Assembly (NCBI GenBank): GCA_023142175.1
Contig: JAGLJX010000083.1
Span: 1 to 11,795 of the forward strand
Origin: Emcibacter sp.
Lineage (GTDB): Bacteria; Pseudomonadota; Alphaproteobacteria; Sphingomonadales; Emcibacteraceae
Direction: 5' to 3'
Length of the DNA stretch: 11,795 nucleotides
Part shown: one piece after another, positions 7,528 through 11,795 of the stretch
Numbering within the stretch: the stretch's first letter is position 1
How the letters are laid out: each line of letters starts with the position of its first letter
Notes under the pieces: model-generated
The model's input: the letters and a program-made list of their open reading frames with translations, nothing else
Told to the model about the DNA's origin: nothing
Database searches by the model: none
Translations under genes and position numbers: made by a program

Positions 7528-8130
7528 TTAGTTAAATTCATTCATTCTTGCCACATAGCGGGCCAATACATCAATTTCTAGATTGACCTTATCACCCACC
7601 TTTGCATCGGAAAAAGTGGTTTTTTCCTGCGTATGGGGAATGATATTAATCTCAAAAATGGTCTGTTTCTGCGTATGGTCAACCACCTCATTGACCGTCA
7701 GCGAGACACCATTAATGGTCACAGACCCTTTTTCAGCAATGTATTTTTTAAGATTATCCGGCACTGCAAATTGTAAAATTATGCTTTGACCTGATGGTGT
7801 TATTGATAAAACTTCACCTATACCATCAACATGGCCTGTGACAATATGACCGCCTAGTTCTTCACCGACTTTCAAGGCTCTTTCAAGATTGACCCGCGTG
7901 CCTTCTGCCCAACTGCCAAGATTAGTGCAGGACAGGGTTTCAGCGGAGGCATCAACAGAAAACCAGTCACTGCCCTTATCAACCACCGTCAGACAGACAC
8001 CGGAACAGGCAATGGATGCGCCAATATCAATAGTGTCCGTGTCAAAGGCTGTATTGAGCCTGATGTGAGTATCGCCTTTATGAACAAGGCTTCTGATAGA
8101 GCCGACATCTGTAATAATTCCGGTAAACAT
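7528..8130 (-). CDS. ribE: Riboflavin synthase, alpha-chain type (RibE)
   Basis: This enzyme dismutates two molecules of 6,7-dimethyl-8-ribityllumazine into riboflavin and the pyrimidine precursor. The 200-residue protein consists of two similar lumazine-binding barrels. The first begins MFTGIITDVG and has ACSGVCLTV (41-49). The second has GGHIVTGHVDG (93-103), INGVSLTVN (139-147) and IPHT (164-167). All are conserved in active trimeric riboflavin synthases. Only 1 nt separates its ATG from the ribD stop (TAGAATG), and ribBX follows after 14 nt, so the rib genes are surely one transcript. The gene is also called ribC in E. coli nomenclature. Confidence 0.96.
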   Translation of the reverse strand: MFTGIITDVGSIRSLVHKGDTHIRLNTAFDTDTIDIGASIACSGVCLTVVDKGSDWFSVDASAETLSCTNLGSWAEGTRVNLERALKVGEELGGHIVTGHVDGIGEVLSITPSGQSIILQFAVPDNLKKYIAEKGSVTINGVSLTVNEVVDHTQKQTIFEINIIPHTQEKTTFSDAKVGDKVNLEIDVLARYVARMNEFN

Positions 8131-8131
8131 T

Positions 8132-9229
8132 CTAATGACCTATTTCAAATTCCTGCCAAATATCTTTTCCCGTGTGTCCCGATCGGATCAGGTTAATATT
8201 TGGCCTTTCAAGCAACTCATTTAATCCGACGGATGCGAGAGCGCCAAGCCCTTCACCAATAACATCCGGTGACCTGAACCAATACAGTCGGTCTACCAGA
8301 CTTGCCGTGATCAGGGAAGCATTAACTTCTGCTCCACCCTCGGATAATACCCTTGTAATGCCTTCTGTAGCCAGAAGAGCCATCATCTTTGGCAAATCAA
8401 CCCGGTTTTGCGGGCTTGCATCACAGCAAATAAGCTTCACCCCCATACGCTTAAGGGTTTCGTATTTTTCACCGTCACTAACCGTTGTTATAACCCATGT
8501 GGGAATTTTTTTTGCTGTTTCAACCAGATTGCAGTCCAACGGGATTCTTAAATAACTATCGACGACAATCCGCACGGGAGATAGGTGTTCAAGACCCGGC
8601 AACCGACAATCCAGAGACGGGTTATCAGCCAAAACAGTGCCAATACCAACAAGTATCGCGTCATGACTGGCCCTCAGCAAATGTCCCCTTTGTCGGGACT
8701 CTGGCCCTGTTATCCATATGGTATCACCGGAATCCTTCGCAATCATGCCATCCTGCGATGTGGCAAGTTTCATTGTGACCATCGGTCTATTTTCAGAAAT
8801 CCTTTGGAAGAAACCCTGATTTACGTGATTTGCTTCTGTTTGACAGACACCAAAGTCGACTTGAATTCCGGAATTTCTCAGTATTTCCAAACCCTTACCA
8901 GAAACACGTCCGTCAGGGTCGCCAGTAGCAACTACCACCCGCGCAACACCCGCCTTGACCAGACTTATTGCACAAGGCGGGGTTTGCCCATGATGGGCGC
9001 AAGGCTCCAGCGTAACATAAACGGTGGCCCCTTCCGCAGCTTTTCCCGCCATGGACAGGGCGATAATTTCCCCGTGGGGACGACCACCCATGCCCGTATG
9101 ACCCAGCCCGATGATATGACCATCTTTGTTAACGATCACACAACCGACGGACGGATTAGGCCATGTGGAGCCATTGCCGCGACGGGCCAGCCCCAGTGCC
9201 ATTTCCATATGTTGAATATCAGTTTTCAA
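8132..9229 (-). CDS. ribD: Bifunctional riboflavin deaminase-reductase RibD (TTG start)
   Basis: RibD deaminates 2,5-diamino-6-ribosylamino-4(3H)-pyrimidinone 5'-phosphate and then reduces the sugar side chain with NADPH. The 365-residue protein has both domains. The zinc deaminase (about 1-145) has PHGE (51-54; most relatives have HAE) and LEPCAHHGQTPPC (74-86, zinc ligands His52, Cys77, Cys86). The reductase (about 147-365) has KLATSQDGMIA, WITGPESRQRGHLLRASHDA and LSEGGAEVNASLI. The start is probably TTG at 9229, 8 nt after the nrdR stop. An ATG at 9208 (residue 8) would remove the DIQHM start of the first helix, which the family normally has as D..FM, and has no visible ribosome binding site. 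The Gly in HGE is unusual but is not a zinc ligand. Confidence 0.95.
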   Translation of the reverse strand: MKTDIQHMEMALGLARRGNGSTWPNPSVGCVIVNKDGHIIGLGHTGMGGRPHGEIIALSMAGKAAEGATVYVTLEPCAHHGQTPPCAISLVKAGVARVVVATGDPDGRVSGKGLEILRNSGIQVDFGVCQTEANHVNQGFFQRISENRPMVTMKLATSQDGMIAKDSGDTIWITGPESRQRGHLLRASHDAILVGIGTVLADNPSLDCRLPGLEHLSPVRIVVDSYLRIPLDCNLVETAKKIPTWVITTVSDGEKYETLKRMGVKLICCDASPQNRVDLPKMMALLATEGITRVLSEGGAEVNASLITASLVDRLYWFRSPDVIGEGLGALASVGLNELLERPNINLIRSGHTGKDIWQEFEIGH

Positions 9230-9237
9230 AATTCCGA

Positions 9238-9699
9238 CTACGAAGCTGTAGGGTCGTCAATCTGCCCGACAAATTTTTCGAAATCTCCCGCTTCCCGAAA
9301 ATCCTTGTAAACAGAGGCGTAACGCACATAAGCCACTTTATCCATAGTATGCAGGCCTTCCATGATCAGCTTGCCAATATGCTCCGTCTTGACCTCTGAC
9401 TCGCCAAGGCTTTCCAGTTGCCGCACGATACCATTGATCAATAGCTCTATACGATTTTCCTCTATGGGGCGTTTACGCAGGGCAAGATTAACCGAACGCT
9501 CCAGTTTTTCCCGCTCGAAAGGAACTTTCTTGCCGCTTTTTTTGGAGACCGTCAATTCACGGAGCTGTACCCGCTCAAAAGTGGTAAACCGCGCCCCGCA
9601 ACCATTACAGGACCGCCGTCGCCGGATGGCAGAATTATCCTCTGTGGGGCGGCTGTCTTTTACCTGAGTATCATCATTTCCACAAAATGGGCAGCGCAT
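9238..9699 (-). CDS. nrdR: Transcriptional repressor NrdR
   Basis: NrdR represses ribonucleotide reductase genes in response to ATP/dATP. The 153-residue protein has an N-terminal zinc ribbon with Cys3, Cys6, Cys31 and Cys34 (RCPFCG ... SCNGCGARF), an Arg-rich DNA-binding segment (IRRRRSC), then an ATP-cone domain from about residue 49 to 139 ([12 protein letters not shown] onward). Length and layout are those of the family. A ribosome binding site AAGGA precedes the ATG. The gene sits 11 nt after glyA and 8 nt before ribD. The position between glyA and ribD is common in alphaproteobacteria, although its targets (nrd operons) lie elsewhere. I saw no clear paired NrdR boxes in this window. Confidence 0.97.
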   Translation of the reverse strand: MRCPFCGNDDTQVKDSRPTEDNSAIRRRRSCNGCGARFTTFERVQLRELTVSKKSGKKVPFEREKLERSVNLALRKRPIEENRIELLINGIVRQLESLGESEVKTEHIGKLIMEGLHTMDKVAYVRYASVYKDFREAGDFEKFVGQIDDPTAS

Positions 9700-9710
9700 T
9701 TATTATATCC

Positions 9711-10994
9711 TTAGTAAATTGGAAAATCTTTGCACAGGGCAACGACTTTTTTCCGTACAGACGCTTCTACCGCGCTGTTATCATTGGGGTTAGCCTGAAG
9801 GCCATTGAGAATTTCAATGATATAATCGCCGACCATTTCAAATTCTTTCACACCAAAGCCGCGCGTGGTTCCCGCTGGTGACCCCAGACGAATACCGGAT
9901 GTCACCATTGGTTTTTCGGGATCAAAAGGAATACCGTTCTTGTTACAGGTGATATTGGCCCGGCCCAGTGAATTATCAGCATCCCGACCCGTTAGCCCCA
10001 AGGGCCGCAGGTCAACCAACATCAAATGCGTGTCCGTGCCACCAGATACGATGTCACAACCACCCTCAACAAGGCGATTAGCCAGCGCACGGGCATTTTC
10101 GATGACTTTATGGGCATAATCCTTAAATTCTGGCCGCAAAGCCTCACCAAAAGCCACGGCCTTGGCGGCAATCACATGCATTAAGGGGCCGCCCTGTAGG
10201 CCGGGGAAGACTGCTGAGTTGAACTTCTTGCCCAAATCAAGATCATTGGTCAGGATCATGCCGCCACGTGGGCCGCGCAATGTCTTATGGGTTGTTGTGG
10301 TCACCACATGGGCATGCTCAAGCGGATTAGGATGCGCGCCGCCTGCAACAAGTCCGGCGAAATGCGCCATATCAACCCAGAAATAAGCCCCTACTTCATC
10401 GGCAATTTGCCGGAATCTTTTGAAATCAATAACCCGCGGATAAGCAGAACCGCCTGCAATGATCATTTTTGGCTTATGTTCTCTGGCAAGACGTTCCACT
10501 TCATCGAAATCTACCATTGCGTCTTCACGGCTTACACCATATTGCACAGCATTAAACCATTTTCCCGATTGTGCGGGCGGTGCACCGTGGGTCAAATGCC
10601 CACCAGCAGCAAGTGACATACCAAGAATGGTATCACCCGGCTGCACAAGGGCCAGATTAACTGCGCCATTGGCCTGTGCGCCGGAATGGGGCTGGACATT
10701 GACATAGGCAGCACCAAAAAGCTTTTTAGCACGTTCAATAGCAAGACTTTCGGCGATATCCACAAATTCACAACCACCGTAATAACGACGTCCCGGATAA
10801 CCTTCAGCATATTTGTTAGTCAATATGGAACCCTGTGCCTCAAGTACAGCACGGCTGACGATATTTTCAGAGGCTATCAGCTCAATATGTTCCTGCTGCC
10901 GACCTGTTTCCAGCGTGATACTCTCCAACACGTCAGGATCGCTATCACTTAAGGAGGCGTTAAAAAAATTATTCAAGTCTGTGGATGAAGTCAT
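9711..10994 (-). CDS. glyA: Serine hydroxymethyltransferase (GlyA)
   Basis: This PLP enzyme interconverts serine plus tetrahydrofolate with glycine plus 5,10-methylene-tetrahydrofolate, the main source of one-carbon units and glycine. The 427-residue protein has normal length. It shows [10 protein letters not shown] (38-47), [17 protein letters not shown] (60-76), [11 protein letters not shown] (99-109), the cofactor Asp/His in [12 protein letters not shown] (206-217) and the PLP lysine Lys237 in [14 protein letters not shown]. The C-terminus carries the folate-related [15 protein letters not shown]. It follows rpiB by 41 nt and precedes nrdR by 11 nt. The 41-nt gap is too short for a riboswitch, and I see none. 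Confidence 0.98.
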   Translation of the reverse strand: MTSSTDLNNFFNASLSDSDPDVLESITLETGRQQEHIELIASENIVSRAVLEAQGSILTNKYAEGYPGRRYYGGCEFVDIAESLAIERAKKLFGAAYVNVQPHSGAQANGAVNLALVQPGDTILGMSLAAGGHLTHGAPPAQSGKWFNAVQYGVSREDAMVDFDEVERLAREHKPKMIIAGGSAYPRVIDFKRFRQIADEVGAYFWVDMAHFAGLVAGGAHPNPLEHAHVVTTTTHKTLRGPRGGMILTNDLDLGKKFNSAVFPGLQGGPLMHVIAAKAVAFGEALRPEFKDYAHKVIENARALANRLVEGGCDIVSGGTDTHLMLVDLRPLGLTGRDADNSLGRANITCNKNGIPFDPEKPMVTSGIRLGSPAGTTRGFGVKEFEMVGDYIIEILNGLQANPNDNSAVEASVRKKVVALCKDFPIY

Positions 10995-11035
10995 ATTAAA
11001 TAAATCCTAAAATCAATATATCTACTCAGTAAAAA

Positions 11036-11470
11036 TCAGGACATCTTGTCGATACGACGTTGATGCCTTCCCCCTTCAAATTCTGTATTTAAAAACGCGC
11101 TAAGGCAGTCCTTGGCCACATCCGGGCCAATTGTCCGCCCCCCCATAACAATGACATTGGCATTATTATGCTGGCGACTTAATTCTGCGGTTAATCTGTC
11201 ATGAACAAGCGCGGCCCGAATATGAACATGTCGGTTGGCGGCAATGCTGATGCCAATTCCTGAACCGCATACAAGTACACCGCGTGTTGCTTTGTTTTCT
11301 TTTATCGCTTCGGCTAACTCATGAGCAAAATCTGGGTAATCAACTGATGCTGACCCGTCACAACCAAGGTCAAGAACCTCATAGTCATTTTCCAGAAGGA
11401 AAGACTTTAGGACCACTTTCAGGTCATACCCGCCGTGATCGCCCGCCAACGCAATGATTTCTCTAGACAT
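11036..11470 (-). CDS. rpiB: Ribose 5-phosphate isomerase B (RpiB)
   Basis: RpiB interconverts ribose 5-phosphate and ribulose 5-phosphate in the pentose phosphate pathway; ribulose 5-phosphate is also the substrate of the DHBP synthase encoded downstream. From the ATG at 11470 it has 144 residues. It shows AGDHGGYDLK (9-18, Asp11/His12 of the phosphate/sugar site), VCGSGIGISIAANR (67-80, with the catalytic Cys68), IRAALVHD and SRQHNNAN (His101). The frame stays open upstream to a TTG at 11488, but the ATG at 11470 has an AAAGGG ribosome binding site about 8 nt before it and matches the family N-terminus. LacAB/RpiB relatives look alike, but the single-gene context favours RpiB. Confidence 0.95.
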   Translation of the reverse strand: MSREIIALAGDHGGYDLKVVLKSFLLENDYEVLDLGCDGSASVDYPDFAHELAEAIKENKATRGVLVCGSGIGISIAANRHVHIRAALVHDRLTAELSRQHNNANVIVMGGRTIGPDVAKDCLSAFLNTEFEGGRHQRRIDKMS

Positions 11471-11593
11471 TATCCATACCCTTTTCAAACGCCCTGTATA
11501 ATATAAAACCGGAAAGACTCTAATATCATAAGCCCAGACGTTTTCCTACCATATGTATGGGAAAAATAAAATTTCTGCGTAAATATTGATTGC
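11471..11593. promoter_or_regulatory. Gap upstream of rpiB with possible internal promoter
   Basis: This 123-nt stretch is the widest break in the minus-strand block and holds no gene. On the minus strand an A/T-rich TATATTATACA (about 11496-11506) could be a -10 region for rpiB, but no good -35 lies at the right distance. No hairpin with a T-run is present, so read-through from the upstream small gene is likely. A 25-bp imperfect dyad (11541-11565) is listed separately. Confidence 0.3.
11541..11565. repeat. 25-bp imperfect dyad upstream of rpiB
   Basis: The element has outer arms TTTTCC and GGAAAA and inner arms CCATA and TATGG around a central TG; a 3-nt insertion in the left arm breaks the symmetry. 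It may be an operator for a dimeric regulator or a hairpin in the leader RNA. No T-run follows on either strand, so it is not a standard terminator. Confidence 0.35.
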
Positions 11594-11782
11594 TTATGAT
11601 TTTTCTTTGGCAAGGACATATTTCAGTTTATTAACCGCAACCCGTGACAACTGATCACGGCTCGCCGATGCCGGACCAACAATAGATACTTCACGACCAG
11701 AAACAGGATCAATGGCAGACACCTTTACAGATGAGCCAACCTGAATGAATTCAACAAGATACTCACCTGCATCCCTGTTCAT
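11594..11782 (-). CDS. Small DUF6898-like conserved protein
   Basis: This 62-residue protein has no known function. Its core, VKVSAIDPVSGREVSIVG followed by RVAVNKLKYVLAKEK, resembles the short alphaproteobacterial DUF6898 family as I recall it; this needs a profile search. The sequence suggests a small beta-sheet (residues 8-36) followed by one amphipathic helix (43-60). There is no signal peptide or membrane segment. The ATG at 11782 has a good AAGGA ribosome binding site 8 nt upstream, and the gene is complete with only 13 nt left to the window edge. It lies upstream of rpiB on the same strand and is probably cotranscribed with it, since no terminator is seen between them. Confidence 0.75.
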   Translation of the reverse strand: MNRDAGEYLVEFIQVGSSVKVSAIDPVSGREVSIVGPASASRDQLSRVAVNKLKYVLAKEKS

Positions 11783-11795
11783 TCATTTAATCCTT

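Noticed and set aside
8585..9310. Long plus-strand open frame (241 codons) opposite ribD and nrdR
   Set aside because: It is antisense to two strongly conserved genes, its translation shows no recognisable domain, and no ribosome binding site or promoter supports it; it is a shadow of codon bias.
10995..11035. Glycine or SAM riboswitch before glyA
   Set aside because: The rpiB-glyA gap is only 41 nt and A/T-rich with no conserved aptamer features.
1..11795. Mobile element, CRISPR array, toxin-antitoxin or defence island
   Set aside because: Every gene matches a core housekeeping family, spacing is operon-like, and no transposase, long terminal repeats, regularly spaced repeats or tRNA-linked attachment site is seen.

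Overview
The window is about 11.8 kb of core chromosome from an alphaproteobacterium, by eye in the mid-40s percent G+C. The assignment rests on gene content and order. A Cbp3-type ubiquinol-cytochrome c chaperone and a BamE lipoprotein gene sit back to back. A DUF177 (YceD-like) gene lies directly before plsX-fabH. The run rpiB-glyA-nrdR-ribD-ribE-ribBA(X)-ribH-nusB-thiL and a small DUF6898-like protein complete the picture. The rather low G+C would suit a marine lineage (for example around Kordiimonadales/Emcibacterales), but I cannot fix the order from the sequence.

Layout. All genes but one are on the minus strand. Read in the direction of transcription, positions 11782 to 3929 form one long block: DUF6898-like, rpiB, glyA, nrdR, ribD, ribE, ribBX, ribH, nusB, thiL, fliL. 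Gaps are 1 to 41 nt, or a 4-nt overlap, except for about 123 nt before rpiB. This block makes serine hydroxymethyltransferase, the NrdR repressor, most of the riboflavin pathway (RibD, DHBP synthase, RibH, RibE), antitermination factor NusB, the ThiL kinase and a FliL-like protein. bamE (3459-3923, plus strand) converges on fliL with only 5 nt between the stop codons. bamE diverges from a second minus-strand unit (3313 to 104): cbp3-like, DUF177, plsX, fabH. That unit ends in a compact terminator-like hairpin at 69-98. In related genomes ihfA normally follows, and would lie just off the left edge.

How the genes work together. PlsX and FabH start phospholipid and fatty-acid synthesis. DUF177 is linked to 23S rRNA/ribosome production. 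The Cbp3-like protein helps assemble the cytochrome bc1 complex. BamE belongs to the outer-membrane beta-barrel assembly machine. The rib genes convert the GTP-derived pyrimidine and ribulose 5-phosphate to riboflavin.

I see no mobile element, CRISPR array, RNA gene or defence-like cassette, and no evidence of a new multi-gene system. The points most worth a second look are: the C-terminal domain of the RibBA-type protein, which has lost the GTP cyclohydrolase II zinc and GTP motifs (a RibBX variant), so a working RibA must be elsewhere; the fliL gene placed in a vitamin/nusB operon; several TTG or misleading start codons; and a 25-bp dyad upstream of rpiB.
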